Shown here: positions 8,159 through 17,026 of the stretch, piece by piece
How positions within the stretch are numbered: the stretch's first letter is position 1
Layout of the letters: each line of letters starts with the position of its first letter
Assembly: GCF_902499115.1 (NCBI RefSeq)
Contig: NZ_CABVPN010000004.1
Coordinates: forward strand, 62,001-126,000
Origin: Burkholderia diffusa
Lineage (GTDB): Bacteria; Pseudomonadota; Gammaproteobacteria; Burkholderiales; Burkholderiaceae
DNA: 64,000 nt
Direction of reading: 5' to 3'
Translations under genes and position numbers: made by a program
Notes under the pieces: generated by a model
The model's database searches: none
Seen by the model: the letters and a program-made list of their open reading frames with translations, nothing else
What the model was told of the DNA's origin: nothing

Positions 8159-8935
8159 TTACAGATAAGGCTTGAGCCAGCCAAGCCCTTCGGACGTGCC
8201 GGCCTTCGGGCGATACTCGCAGCCGATCCAGCCGTCGTAGCCGAGCGCGTCGATCAGCGCGAACAGATACGGGTAGTTGAGTTCGCCGATGTCCGGCTCG
8301 TGACGCTCGGGCACGCCGGCGATCTGGATGTGGCCGATGCCCGCGAAATCGCGCTTGAGCTTCATCGCAAGGTCGCCCTCGACGATCTGGCAGTGATAGC
8401 AGTCGAACTGCACCTTCAGGTTCGGCGCGCCGACTTCCGCGCGGATGTCATGCGCATCGTCCTGGCGGCTCAGGAAATAGCCGGGCATGTCGCGCTGGTT
8501 GATCGGCTCGATCAGAATCGTCATGCCATGCGCGTCCGCCGCCTGCGCCGCATGCCGCAGGTTTGCCACGTAGGTATCGCGATGGCGCGCGCGGTCGGCG
8601 CCCGGCGCGACCATCCCGGCCATCACGTGCAGCTTCTTGTTGCCGAGCACGCGCGCATAGTCGAGCGCCTGGTCGATGCCGCGCCGGAACTCGTCCTCGC
8701 GGCCCGGCAACGACGCGATCCCGCGTTCGCCGGCGGCCCAGTCGCCGGGCGGCGCGTTGAACAGCGCCTGCTCGAGGTTGTGCGCGTCGAGGCGTGCGCG
8801 GATGTCCTCGGCGGCGAAGTCGTACGGGAACAGGTACTCGACGGCCTTGAAGCCGTCGTACGAGGCAGCGGCGAAGCGTTCGAGGAACGCGTGCTCGGTG
8901 TACATCATCGAGAGGTTGGCGGCGAAGCGGGGCAT
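8159..8935 (-). CDS. otnI: 2-oxo-tetronate isomerase (hydroxypyruvate isomerase family)
   Basis: 258-residue xylose-isomerase-like TIM barrel, full length for the Hyi/OtnI family. It opens 'MPRFAANLSMMYTE', and keeps the metal and acid residues in 'ILIEPINQRDMPGYF', 'VQFDCYHCQIVEGDL', 'HIQIAGVPERHEPD' and the C-terminal 'GWIGCEYRPK'. OtnI isomerises 2-oxo-tetronate to 3-oxo-tetronate, joining the products of LtnD and DenD before phosphorylation by OtnK. It sits between the carrier gene and denD on the same strand with short gaps. Classical hydroxypyruvate isomerase is the alternative reading from sequence alone; context decides. Confidence 0.88.
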   Translation of the reverse strand: MPRFAANLSMMYTEHAFLERFAAASYDGFKAVEYLFPYDFAAEDIRARLDAHNLEQALFNAPPGDWAAGERGIASLPGREDEFRRGIDQALDYARVLGNKKLHVMAGMVAPGADRARHRDTYVANLRHAAQAADAHGMTILIEPINQRDMPGYFLSRQDDAHDIRAEVGAPNLKVQFDCYHCQIVEGDLAMKLKRDFAGIGHIQIAGVPERHEPDIGELNYPYLFALIDALGYDGWIGCEYRPKAGTSEGLGWLKPYL

Positions 8936-8995
8936 GGCAGCGGTTCCTGTGAATGAATGGGGCAGGGCGCACGGCGCCCCGCGTCGAATGACGGA

Positions 8996-10321
8996 TCAGC
9001 GGTTCACGAGTTTCGCGGGCGTGAGCCACACGGCGATCGCGCCGATCACCAGCATGGCGGCCAGCACGTACATGCCGGACGCCGTGCTGTGCGTGGCGTC
9101 CTTCAGGTAGCCGATCACGTACGGGCTCGCGAACCCGGCGAGGTTGCCGACCGAGTTGATGATCGCGATCCCGGCGGCCGCGGCGGAGCCGGCGAGAAAC
9201 GCGGTCGGCAGCGACCAGAACAGCGGTGCGCAGGTCAGCACGCCGCCCGCCGCGAGCGACAGGAACACGATCGACACCGCCGTATTGTGCGAGTACGACG
9301 CGGCGACCGCAAACCCGACCGCGCCCATCAGCGCCGGCACGATCAGGTGCCAGCGGCGTTCGCGGCGCTTGTCCGCGCTGTGGCCGAACAGGTTCATCAC
9401 GACGATCGCGACGACGAACGGAATCGCCGACAGCAGGCCGATCTGCAACGTATCGGTGATGCCGGTCGACTTGACGAGCGTCGGCATCCAGAACGTGAGG
9501 CCGTACTGGCCGGTGACGAACGCGAAGTAGATCAGCGACATCCACCACATGCGCGGGTCGGAGAACACGGCCTTCAGCGAATGGCCGTGTTTCTGCTGTT
9601 CCTGCGGCTGCGCGGCGATTTCATCCTCGAGGATCTGCTTCTCGCGCTCGTCGAGCCATTTCGCGCTGCGGATGCTGTTGTCGAGATACAGGATCGTCGC
9701 GATGCCGACGAGCACGGCCGGCACGGCCTCGATCATGAACATCCATTGCCAGCCGTGGAAGCCCGAGCCGCCGTGAAAGCGCTCCATGATCCAGCCCGAC
9801 AGCGGGTTGCCGAAGATGCCCGACACCGGGATCGCCGACATGAACACCGCGATGATCTTCGCGCGGCGATGCGACGGGAACCAGTACGTGAGGTACAGGA
9901 TCACGCCCGGATAGAAGCCGGCTTCGGCGAGACCGAGCAGGAAGCGCAGCACGTAGAATTGCGTCGGCGTCTTCACGAACGCGAACAGCGCGGACAGCAG
10001 GCCCCACGTGATCATGATCCGCGCGATCCAGATGCGCGCGCCGATGCGGTGCATCAGCATGTTGCTCGGCAGCTCGAACAGGAAGTAGCCGAGGAAGAAG
10101 ATGCCGGCGCCAAGGCCGAACACGGTTTCGCTGAACGCGAGGTCCTGAGACATCTGCAGCTTGGCGAAGCCGACGTTGACGCGGTCGAGATACGCGACCA
10201 CGTAGCAGAGCATCAGGAACGGCACGATGCGCCAGAACACTTTCTTGTAGGTGCGGTCGAGTTCGGCCGATTGGGCGGGCGCGGCGGGCGAGCGGCCTGC
10301 GGCCGCGTCGAGAGCAGTCAT
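8996..10321 (-). CDS. MFS transporter (ACS family), likely threonate/erythronate uptake
   Basis: 441-residue 12-TM major facilitator of the anion:cation symporter family, with the family-typical opening 'FWRIVPFLMLCYVVAYLDRVNVGFAK' region (residues about 28-55) and the central cytoplasmic loop with many charged residues (about 210-235). Relatives carry sugar acids such as galactonate, tartrate and glucarate. Inside the otn operon the probable cargo is threonate or erythronate. Start ATG 10321 is chosen for AGGAG ten bases upstream; longer starts at 10342 or 10414 lack this. About 140 bases separate it from otnC, the largest gap in the operon. Confidence 0.87.
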   Translation of the reverse strand: MTALDAAAGRSPAAPAQSAELDRTYKKVFWRIVPFLMLCYVVAYLDRVNVGFAKLQMSQDLAFSETVFGLGAGIFFLGYFLFELPSNMLMHRIGARIWIARIMITWGLLSALFAFVKTPTQFYVLRFLLGLAEAGFYPGVILYLTYWFPSHRRAKIIAVFMSAIPVSGIFGNPLSGWIMERFHGGSGFHGWQWMFMIEAVPAVLVGIATILYLDNSIRSAKWLDEREKQILEDEIAAQPQEQQKHGHSLKAVFSDPRMWWMSLIYFAFVTGQYGLTFWMPTLVKSTGITDTLQIGLLSAIPFVVAIVVMNLFGHSADKRRERRWHLIVPALMGAVGFAVAASYSHNTAVSIVFLSLAAGGVLTCAPLFWSLPTAFLAGSAAAAGIAIINSVGNLAGFASPYVIGYLKDATHSTASGMYVLAAMLVIGAIAVWLTPAKLVNR

Positions 10322-10460
10322 TGTCGTCTCCTGGGATGTCATGTGCCGGCGGCGCGCACGCCGCCGGATTGTGTCGTGTGTGCTGATGGAGGGGCCCGCG
10401 CACACGGCGGGCATGGTACTCGGTTCGTAGTCCTGCGTGATCAGGACGCGATGCGTTGCG

Positions 10461-11102
10461 TCACCAGCGTGCGCCGAAGGTCTGGCGCAGCTCGTCGAGC
10501 GCCGTGTCGGACAACGGCTCGGGCTTCGGGTTCGTCATCAGCCAGAGCCGCGCGGTTTCCTCGAGCTCCTCGAGCGCGTACGACGCGTGCGACACCGACT
10601 GCCCCCACATCACCGGGCCGAGGCGGTCGAGCAGCACGCCGCGCACCTGGTCGGCGAGCGCCGCGACTTCGGCCGCGACCGCCGGGTCGCCGGGGCGGCG
10701 ATAGCGGATCAGCGGAATGTGGCCGACCTTCATCACGTAGTACGGCGTGATCGGCGGCAGCACGTCGGTGTCGCGCCACACGCCCGCGAGCGTCAGCGCA
10801 ACCAGGTGCGTCGAATGCGTGTGGACGATGCCGTTTGCTTCCGCGTTGCGCGCGTAGATGCCGCGATGCAGCGCGAGCGTCTTCGACGGCTTGCCGCCCG
10901 ATACGGGCTGGCCGTCCAGGCCGACCTTCGCGATGTCGTTCGGGTCGAGCCGGCCGAGGCAGGCGTCGGTCGGCGTGATCAGCCAGCCGTCATCCAGACG
11001 CGCGCTGATGTTACCGGCGCTGCCGACGGCGTGGCCGCGCGCATACAGGCTCGCGCCGACGACGCAGATCTCTTCGCGCAGTTTCGCTTCGTGGCTCATC
11101 AT
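10461..11102 (-). CDS. otnC: 3-oxo-tetronate 4-phosphate decarboxylase (class II aldolase fold)
   Basis: 213-residue class II aldolase/adducin-fold enzyme. Zinc-ligand histidines are visible in 'GIVHTHSTHLV' (about residue 95), and a third in the C-terminal half 'QSVSHASYALEELEETA'. OtnC removes CO2 from 3-oxo-tetronate 4-phosphate to give dihydroxyacetone phosphate. Two ATG codons (11102, 11099) overlap the otnK stop; 11102 gives the ATGA-type coupling and is used here. It immediately follows the kinase that makes its substrate. Confidence 0.9.
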   Translation of the reverse strand: MMSHEAKLREEICVVGASLYARGHAVGSAGNISARLDDGWLITPTDACLGRLDPNDIAKVGLDGQPVSGGKPSKTLALHRGIYARNAEANGIVHTHSTHLVALTLAGVWRDTDVLPPITPYYVMKVGHIPLIRYRRPGDPAVAAEVAALADQVRGVLLDRLGPVMWGQSVSHASYALEELEETARLWLMTNPKPEPLSDTALDELRQTFGARW

Positions 11103-12385
11103 GCGGCTCCGTCGAGCGCGCGCAGCGCCTTGTCGAAAAAGTCCACCGTGCCGAAGTTGCCGGATTTCAGCGCGAGGCCGAGCGGCTGCGCGTCGATGGT
11201 GGCCGTCGCCGGCACGCCCGGATCGATTTGCGCACCGATCTGCAGCGACTTCACGTCGAGCGCCTGCACGACCGCGCCGGACGTCTCGCCGCCGGCAACG
11301 ACGAGCTTGCGCACGCCGAGGTCGCGCAAGCCCCTCGCGATCGCCGCGAGCGTGCTCTCGACGAGTTGGCCGGCCGCCTCGACGCCGAGCGCCTGCTGGA
11401 CGGCCTTCACTTCGTCGGGCGTCGCGGTCGCGTAGATCAGCACGGGTTGGGGCAGGTGCGAGCGCGCGAATGCCAGTGCCGCGTCGACGACGGGTTCGCC
11501 GCGCGAGGCCGCGATCGGGTCGATCCGGAAGCTCGGGCGGCTTTCGCGCCACGCGGCGACCTGGGCGTTGGTCGCCTTCGAAGCGCTGCCGGCGAGCACG
11601 GCGGACAACCCGTCGATGCGCGGCAGCGAGGCTGCGTTGTCGCGCTCGGGCAGTTGATCCGCGCGGCGGAAATTCGCGGGCAGGCCGAGGGCGACGCCCG
11701 AGCCGCCGGTGACGAGCGGCAGGTCCGTGCACGCTTCGCCGAGCACGTAGAGGTCGCGATCCGACAACGCGTCGGCGATCGCGAAGCGCGCGCCTTCCGC
11801 GCGCAGCTGCTCGATCCGCGCGCGCACGGCGGCGGCGCCCAGGGCGATCGTGTCGTAGCGGATCAGGCCGACATGCGACTTCGTTTGCCGCTGCAGCACG
11901 CGCACGAGGTTCGCGTCCTTCATCGGCGTGAGCGGGTGGTTCTCCATGCCTGATTCGTTCAGCAGCACGTCGCCGACGAACAGATGGCCGCGGAAGATCG
12001 TGCGCCCGTTCTCCGGGAACGCCGGACACGCGATCGCGAAGCCGCCGCCGGCCGCATCGAGCAGTGCATCGGCGACGGGCCCGATGTTGCCCGCGTCGGT
12101 CGAGTCGAACGTTGAGCAGTACTTGAAGAAGAATTGCCGGCAACCCTGTGCGCGCAGCCATTCATGGGCGGCGAGCGATTGCGCGACGGCGTCGGCGGCG
12201 GGAATCGTGCGCGACTTCAGCGCGACGACGATCGCGTCGGCGTCGATTGCGGCGTCGCCGGCGGGTACGCCGATCGTCTGCACGGTACGCATGCCGCTCT
12301 TGACGAGCATGTTCGCGAGATCGGTCGCGCCGGTGAAATCGTCGGCGATGCAGCCGAGCAGGGGACGGGAAGCGGAAGCGGTCAT
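11099..12385 (-). CDS. otnK: 3-oxo-tetronate kinase
   Basis: 428-residue four-carbon acid sugar kinase (DUF1537 family, now OtnK). The N-terminal domain opens 'LLGCIADDFTGATDLANMLV', the family signature, and the C-terminal nucleotide domain carries 'VVAGGETSGAVVQAL' (about 360-375) and 'LALKSGNFG' near the end. It phosphorylates 3-oxo-tetronate at C4. Length is normal for the family. It lies 19 bases after ltnD and overlaps otnC, so the three make one translational unit. Confidence 0.92.
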   Translation of the reverse strand: MTASASRPLLGCIADDFTGATDLANMLVKSGMRTVQTIGVPAGDAAIDADAIVVALKSRTIPAADAVAQSLAAHEWLRAQGCRQFFFKYCSTFDSTDAGNIGPVADALLDAAGGGFAIACPAFPENGRTIFRGHLFVGDVLLNESGMENHPLTPMKDANLVRVLQRQTKSHVGLIRYDTIALGAAAVRARIEQLRAEGARFAIADALSDRDLYVLGEACTDLPLVTGGSGVALGLPANFRRADQLPERDNAASLPRIDGLSAVLAGSASKATNAQVAAWRESRPSFRIDPIAASRGEPVVDAALAFARSHLPQPVLIYATATPDEVKAVQQALGVEAAGQLVESTLAAIARGLRDLGVRKLVVAGGETSGAVVQALDVKSLQIGAQIDPGVPATATIDAQPLGLALKSGNFGTVDFFDKALRALDGAA

Positions 12386-12404
12386 GGCAGGAACGTCGTT
12401 CGAA

Positions 12405-13295
12405 TCAGCGGGCGGGCGGCAGCGTGATGCCGGGGAAAGTCTTGATCACGGCGGAATCGTCCTCGCCGCCGTGGCCGGCGCTCGACGCGCTCATGAACAT
12501 CTGGTGCGCGGTGGCCGACAGCGGCAGCGGGAACTTGCTGCGCCGCGCGGTATCGAGCACGAGGCCGAGATCCTTCACGAAGATGTCGACGGCGGACAGC
12601 GGCGTGTAGTCGCCGTTCAGGATGTGCGGCACGCGGTTCTCGAACATCCACGAGTTGCCGGCGCTGTGCGTGATCACGTCGTAGAGCGCGTCGGCATCGA
12701 CGCCTTCGCGCAGGCCGAGCGCCATCGCCTCGGCGGCCGCCGCGATGTGCACGCCGGCCAGCAGTTGATTGATGATCTTCACCTTCGAGCCGATGCCGTG
12801 CGCGTCGCCGAGGCGATACACCTTGCCGGCGATCGCGTCGAGCACGTCGTCGCAGGCCGCATACGCGGCGGCGGGGCCCGACGTCATCATCGTCATCTCG
12901 CCGGAGGCCGCGCGCGCCGCGCCGCCGGACACCGGCGCGTCGAGCATTTGCAGGCCCGCGGCCTCGATGCGCGCGCCGAGCGCGACCGCGAAGTCGGGTG
13001 CGACGGTCGCGCTCGCGATTACGACGCCGCCGGGCTTCATCGCCGCGACCGCGCCGTGCTCGCCGAACAGCACCGTTTCGGTCTGCGCGGCATTGACGAC
13101 GAGTGTGACGACGACATCGCACCGCGCGCCGAGTTCGGCCGGGCTCGCGCAGGGCACGCCGCCTTCGGCCGCGAACGCCTGCAGCACGGTGTCGCGCACG
13201 TCGCATGCATGCACGCGGAACCCCGCGCGCAGCAGCGAGCGGGCGACGCCGAGGCCCATCGCGCCGAGGCCGATGACTCCAACATTTCGTGACAT
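12405..13295 (-). CDS. ltnD: L-threonate 2-dehydrogenase (HIBADH family)
   Basis: 296-residue 3-hydroxyisobutyrate-dehydrogenase-type beta-hydroxyacid dehydrogenase. Rossmann motif 'GVIGLGAMGLGVARSL' (residues 6-21), substrate loop 'DAPVSGGAARA' (119-129) and catalytic Lys171 in 'IGSKVKIINQLLAG' are present. LtnD oxidises L-threonate at C2. Start ATG 13295 is preferred over TTG 13301 because AAGG is well placed. It is the first catabolic gene after the regulator. Tartronate semialdehyde reductase is a related alternative but does not fit the operon. Confidence 0.87.
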   Translation of the reverse strand: MSRNVGVIGLGAMGLGVARSLLRAGFRVHACDVRDTVLQAFAAEGGVPCASPAELGARCDVVVTLVVNAAQTETVLFGEHGAVAAMKPGGVVIASATVAPDFAVALGARIEAAGLQMLDAPVSGGAARAASGEMTMMTSGPAAAYAACDDVLDAIAGKVYRLGDAHGIGSKVKIINQLLAGVHIAAAAEAMALGLREGVDADALYDVITHSAGNSWMFENRVPHILNGDYTPLSAVDIFVKDLGLVLDTARRSKFPLPLSATAHQMFMSASSAGHGGEDDSAVIKTFPGITLPPAR

Positions 13296-13379
13296 GGTCA
13301 ACCTTGATCGATTCGGGAAGAGGTTCGGGACAACGACGGCACCGGATTGGCCCGGGCCGCCGCATTCAGCAATCGTTCA

Positions 13380-14084
13380 TCAGCAGATGCCGGCTTCCGC
13401 GAGACGGCGGGCGGCGTTGTACATGTGCGTGCGCGCCGCGTTGCGTGCCGCCATCGGGTCGCGCGCGCGGATCGCGTCGGCGATCGCCGCGTGTTCCTCG
13501 CGCACCTGCCGCGAGAAATCCTCGCGCGTCGCCTCGTTGCGCCGCGTGACCTTCACGCCGGCCTCGAGGTACTGGTTCAGGAACTGCAGTGTCTTCAGGA
13601 AATACGGGTTGCCGGTGACGGCCGCGATCGTGCGGTGGAACGCGACGTCTTCCGCGACGCCGTCGCGCCCTTCGGCCACCGCATCGTCGATCTTGCGCAG
13701 CGCGTCGTCGATGTCGGCCATGTCGTCGGCCGTGTGGTGCAGCGCAGCTTCGGCCGCGACTTCAGCCTCGATCGCGCGGCGCACCGCGAGAAGGTGCGGC
13801 AGCGAGCTGGCCTCGACGGCCTCCGCGTAGTCGATCCGTAGCGGCCGGATTGCGCCGTGCTGGTTCACGTACACGCCGCTGCCCTGGCGCGGCTCGACCA
13901 CGCCTTCGTTCTTCAGCCGCGAGATCGCTTCGCGGATCACGGTGCGGCTCACGCCGAATTCCTGCGCGAGGACGGCTTCCGTCGGCAGCTTGCCGGTGGC
14001 CGAAAAACTGCCGACTTCGATCTGCTTCAGCAACTGCTGCGCGACGTGGTCGCTCATCGCACGGGCGGGAATTTTCTCGAACAT
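13380..14084 (-). CDS. FadR/GntR (FCD-type) regulator of the tetronate operon
   Basis: 234-residue regulator. N-terminal winged helix (residues about 10-75, 'LPTEAVLAQEFGVSRTVIREAISRL') followed by an all-helical FCD ligand domain (about 95-225) with the metal-binding Asp/His residues in 'EDVAFHRTIAAVTGN', 'EEHAAIADAI' and 'ARTHMYNAA'. Such regulators bind sugar acids or their derivatives. It is first in the operon, 84 bases before ltnD, and a dyad lies 12-38 bases upstream of its start, which suggests self-repression relieved by threonate, erythronate or a product. Confidence 0.9.
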   Translation of the reverse strand: MFEKIPARAMSDHVAQQLLKQIEVGSFSATGKLPTEAVLAQEFGVSRTVIREAISRLKNEGVVEPRQGSGVYVNQHGAIRPLRIDYAEAVEASSLPHLLAVRRAIEAEVAAEAALHHTADDMADIDDALRKIDDAVAEGRDGVAEDVAFHRTIAAVTGNPYFLKTLQFLNQYLEAGVKVTRRNEATREDFSRQVREEHAAIADAIRARDPMAARNAARTHMYNAARRLAEAGIC

Positions 14085-14095
14085 GGCGCTCAGGT

Positions 14096-14122
14096 TTGTA
14101 AGGTGATGTGGTCATCATACAA
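14096..14122 (-). promoter_or_regulatory. candidate operator of the FCD regulator
   Basis: Nested dyad upstream of the regulator: outer TTGTA (14096-14100) and TACAA (14118-14122), inner TGATG (14104-14108) and CATCA (14113-14117). On the transcribed strand the outer arm reads TTGTATGAT and could form part of a -10 (TATGAT), so binding here would block transcription. Assignment to the adjacent regulator is inference. Confidence 0.5.
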
Positions 14123-14188
14123 ATTTGAAGGTGCGTCAGCATCCGGGATAACCCTTGGTCAATGGGCCGTAACGTCGGCGAAATTGAC

Positions 14189-14202
14189 TGGAACCGGTTC
14201 CA
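14189..14202. promoter_or_regulatory. LacI-type palindrome TGGAACCGGTTCCA
   Basis: Perfect 14-bp palindrome with central CG, the hallmark of LacI/GalR-family operators. It lies about 105 bases upstream of the tetronate operon and about 90 bases past the end of the GbdR-like gene. No LacI-family gene is in the window, so the binding protein would be encoded elsewhere. Confidence 0.4.
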
Positions 14203-14290
14203 ATTCGCCTGAAATTGCCGCGATCGTGTGCGGCGTCGAGGCGTGGGCAGGGGAAGGAAAGGGGACGCGCGCCGGCGGCGCGCGCGATCG

Positions 14291-15364
14291 TCAGTCGGCG
14301 ATGTCTTCGACGGGATCGGGATCAGCCGCCATCGGTGCGCCGGCCTCCGTGCTGTCCCCGCCGCGTTCGCGATAGGTCGCCGGCGGCACGCCGAACTGCT
14401 TGCGGAACTCCCGGCCGAGGTGCGACGCGTCGGCGAACCCGCAACTCGACGCGATATCGGCGACGGTGCGGTCGGAGCTGGTCAGCAGCCAGGCGGCCGT
14501 GCGCAATCGCACCTGCTTCGCGAACGCCTGCGGGCTCTTGCCCGTTTCGGCCTTGAACAGCCGCTCGAGCTGGCGCGTCGACATGTCGAGCTTGCACGCG
14601 AGTTCCTCGAGCGGCAGCGCGCGGCCGACATGCTGTTCCATCAGGAGAATCGCGCGCTTGACCTTCGGGTGCGTGGCCGGCTCGAGGCCCGGCGGATGCG
14701 GCTGCGGCGCATTGCCCTTCTGCATCTCGCCGACGAGCAGGATGCGCAGTGCCTTCTGCACGGTCGCATGATCGAAATGGCGCAGCAGGACCGCGGCGGC
14801 GACGTCGATCGACGCCCGCCCGCCCGAGCAGGTGATCCGTCGCCGGTCGATCACGAACAGGCGATCGGCGATCAGCATGTCGGGATCGGCGTGCGGGAAG
14901 CGCTCGATGAAATCCCAGTAGTGGAACCAGCTCACGCAGGTGCGGTAGCCGTCGAGCACGTTCGCGCGCATCAGCGTGAACACGCCCGTGCAGATCCCGA
15001 CGAGCGTCGCGCCGCCCGTCGCCGCGCGGCGGATGAAGTCGAGCGTTTCGGGGCCGGCTTGCGGCCCCGAATGCAGCAGGCCGCCGACCACGACGACGTA
15101 GTCGAACGGCTCGGCGCTCTCGAAGGTTTCCCACGGCGTGATCTGGATCCCGCAACTCGCGCGCACCGGCGCCAGCGTTTCGCCGATCACGCTCCACGCA
15201 CAGCGCACCGGCTTGCTGTAGTCGCCGTCGTCGGCCGACAGCCGCAGCATGTCGACGAAACCCGAGAAGGCCGTGAGCGTGAAGTTCGGCAGCAGCACGA
15301 TGCCGAAACGGATGCGCTGCGGCGCGGGTTCGGCGAGGGGGGAAGCGGGTACGTCGGGTGTCAT
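14291..15364 (-). CDS. gbdR: GbdR-like AraC-family regulator of glycine betaine catabolism
   Basis: 357-residue regulator with an N-terminal DJ-1/PfpI (GATase1-like) domain (residues about 18-210, including 'VVVVGGLLHSGP' and 'LVGICTGVFTL') and a C-terminal AraC HTH pair (about 235-335, 'LEELACKLDMSTRQLERLFKAETGKSP' split over two helices, 'VADIASSCGFADASHLGREFRKQFG'). This architecture is that of GbdR/CdhR. GbdR in Pseudomonas aeruginosa activates betaine, dimethylglycine and sarcosine catabolism. Here it is divergent from sdaA-soxBDAG-folB with 261 bases between, which strongly suggests the same job. Start ATG 15364. Confidence 0.88.
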   Translation of the reverse strand: MTPDVPASPLAEPAPQRIRFGIVLLPNFTLTAFSGFVDMLRLSADDGDYSKPVRCAWSVIGETLAPVRASCGIQITPWETFESAEPFDYVVVVGGLLHSGPQAGPETLDFIRRAATGGATLVGICTGVFTLMRANVLDGYRTCVSWFHYWDFIERFPHADPDMLIADRLFVIDRRRITCSGGRASIDVAAAVLLRHFDHATVQKALRILLVGEMQKGNAPQPHPPGLEPATHPKVKRAILLMEQHVGRALPLEELACKLDMSTRQLERLFKAETGKSPQAFAKQVRLRTAAWLLTSSDRTVADIASSCGFADASHLGREFRKQFGVPPATYRERGGDSTEAGAPMAADPDPVEDIAD

Positions 15365-15625
15365 CGCGGTCAATCTCGTCACGCCGGGAAGGCGGGTCTC
15401 ACTCGTTGCAATCTGTTCGCGGGCACGGTTGCCGGCTGGCGCGGACCCTGGCCGACTTGTGGTTTTTCGTCGCCAACCATCGTCAAAACGCACTTTCCGG
15501 CCGTCCTGCGCGGGGCTTGGCGGCGGTATCCCACGCCGATGCCGTTTTTGTTCTATCGGCCAATTTTACGCTTTGATGTACTGATGCCAACGACATTTCA
15601 CGTACGCCCACCCAGAGGAAGTCAG

Positions 15626-17011
15626 ATGAACGTCAGCGCGTTCGACCTGTTCAAGATCGGTATCGGCCCGTCCAGCTCGCATACGGTTGGCCCGATGATC
15701 GCCGCGTGCCGCTTCGCGTCGCACATCGAGGACGCGAACCTGCTCGGCTTCGTGCGCCGCGTGCGGGTCGAACTATACGGCTCGCTCGGTGCAACGGGCA
15801 AGGGCCACGGCACGGACAAGGCGGTGCTGCTCGGCCTCGAGGGCCATCTGCCCGACACGATCGATCCGGACCTGATCGAGCCGCGGCTCGCGGCGATCCG
15901 CGCGGAGAAGTCGCTGGCGCTGCTCGGCAAGCAGACGATTCGCTTCGACGAGAAGGAGAACATCGGCTTCTATCGCAAGCTGATGAGCGGCACCAGCATC
16001 GTGCATCCGAACGGGATGCGCTTCCAGGCGTTCGACGAGCACGGCCAGCTGCTCGTCGAGAAGGAGTATTACTCGATCGGCGGCGGCTTCGTCGTGAACC
16101 GCGACGGCGATCGCGTGAACGGCGTACGTGCTGCGGCCGAAGTGCCGTACCCGTTCCGCACGGGCGACGACCTGATGCGCCAGTGCCGCGAACACGGGCT
16201 GTCGATCGCCGAGCTGATGCTGCGCAACGAATCCACGCTGCGTCCGGAAGACGAAGTGCGCGCCGGGCTGCTCGCGATCTGGCGCACGATGGCCGCATGC
16301 GTCGAGCGCGGCTGCAAGGTCGAGGGCGAACTGCCGGGCCCGATGCGCGTGAAGCGCCGCGCGGCCGAACTGAACGGGCGCCTGCGGGCGCGTTCGGAGG
16401 AGTCGCTGCGCGATCCGCTGTCGATGCTCGACTGGGTCAACCTGTATGCGATGGCCGTCAACGAGGAGAACGCGGCGGGCGGCCGGGTCGTCACCGCGCC
16501 CACGAACGGCGCGGCCGGCGTGATCCCCGCGGTGCTGCACTACTACGTGAAGTTCGTGCCGGGCTCGAACGAAGCCGGCATCGTCGAATTCCTGCTGACG
16601 GCCGCGGCGATCGGGATCATCTACAAGGAAACGGCGTCGATCTCGGGCGCGGAAGTCGGCTGCCAGGGCGAAGTGGGCGTCGCGTGCTCGATGGCCGCGG
16701 CCGCGCTCGCCGCGGTGATGGGCGGCACGCCCGACCAGGTCGAGAACGCGGCCGAGATCGGGATGGAGCACAACCTCGGCATGACCTGCGATCCGGTCGG
16801 CGGGCTCGTGCAGATTCCGTGCATCGAACGCAACGCGATGGGCGCGATCAAGGCGCTGAACGCATCGCGGATGGCGCTCAAGGGTAACGGCCAGCACTAC
16901 GTATCGCTCGATTCGGTGATCAAGACGATGCGCGAGACGGGTGCCGACATGAAGACGAAATACAAGGAAACGTCGCGCGGCGGTCTTGCCGTGAACGTCA
17001 TCGAATGCTAA
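15626..17011 (+). CDS. sdaA: L-serine ammonia-lyase (iron-sulfur type)
   Basis: 461-residue fused alpha/beta L-serine dehydratase, full length. The beta domain opens 'FDLFKIGIGPSSSHTVGPM'. The alpha domain has 'APTNGAAGVIPAVLHYY', 'GAEVGCQGEVGVACSMAAAAL' and 'GMTCDPVGGLVQIPCIERNA', which hold the [4Fe-4S] cysteines. It deaminates serine to pyruvate. AGAGGA precedes ATG 15626. It is the first gene before soxBDAG (15 bases), so glycine from sarcosine, once converted to serine by GlyA, is sent to pyruvate. The symbol sdaB is also used for this context in Pseudomonas. Confidence 0.93.
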   Translation: MNVSAFDLFKIGIGPSSSHTVGPMIAACRFASHIEDANLLGFVRRVRVELYGSLGATGKGHGTDKAVLLGLEGHLPDTIDPDLIEPRLAAIRAEKSLALLGKQTIRFDEKENIGFYRKLMSGTSIVHPNGMRFQAFDEHGQLLVEKEYYSIGGGFVVNRDGDRVNGVRAAAEVPYPFRTGDDLMRQCREHGLSIAELMLRNESTLRPEDEVRAGLLAIWRTMAACVERGCKVEGELPGPMRVKRRAAELNGRLRARSEESLRDPLSMLDWVNLYAMAVNEENAAGGRVVTAPTNGAAGVIPAVLHYYVKFVPGSNEAGIVEFLLTAAAIGIIYKETASISGAEVGCQGEVGVACSMAAAALAAVMGGTPDQVENAAEIGMEHNLGMTCDPVGGLVQIPCIERNAMGAIKALNASRMALKGNGQHYVSLDSVIKTMRETGADMKTKYKETSRGGLAVNVIEC

Positions 17012-17026
17012 CGAAGGATCACTAAC

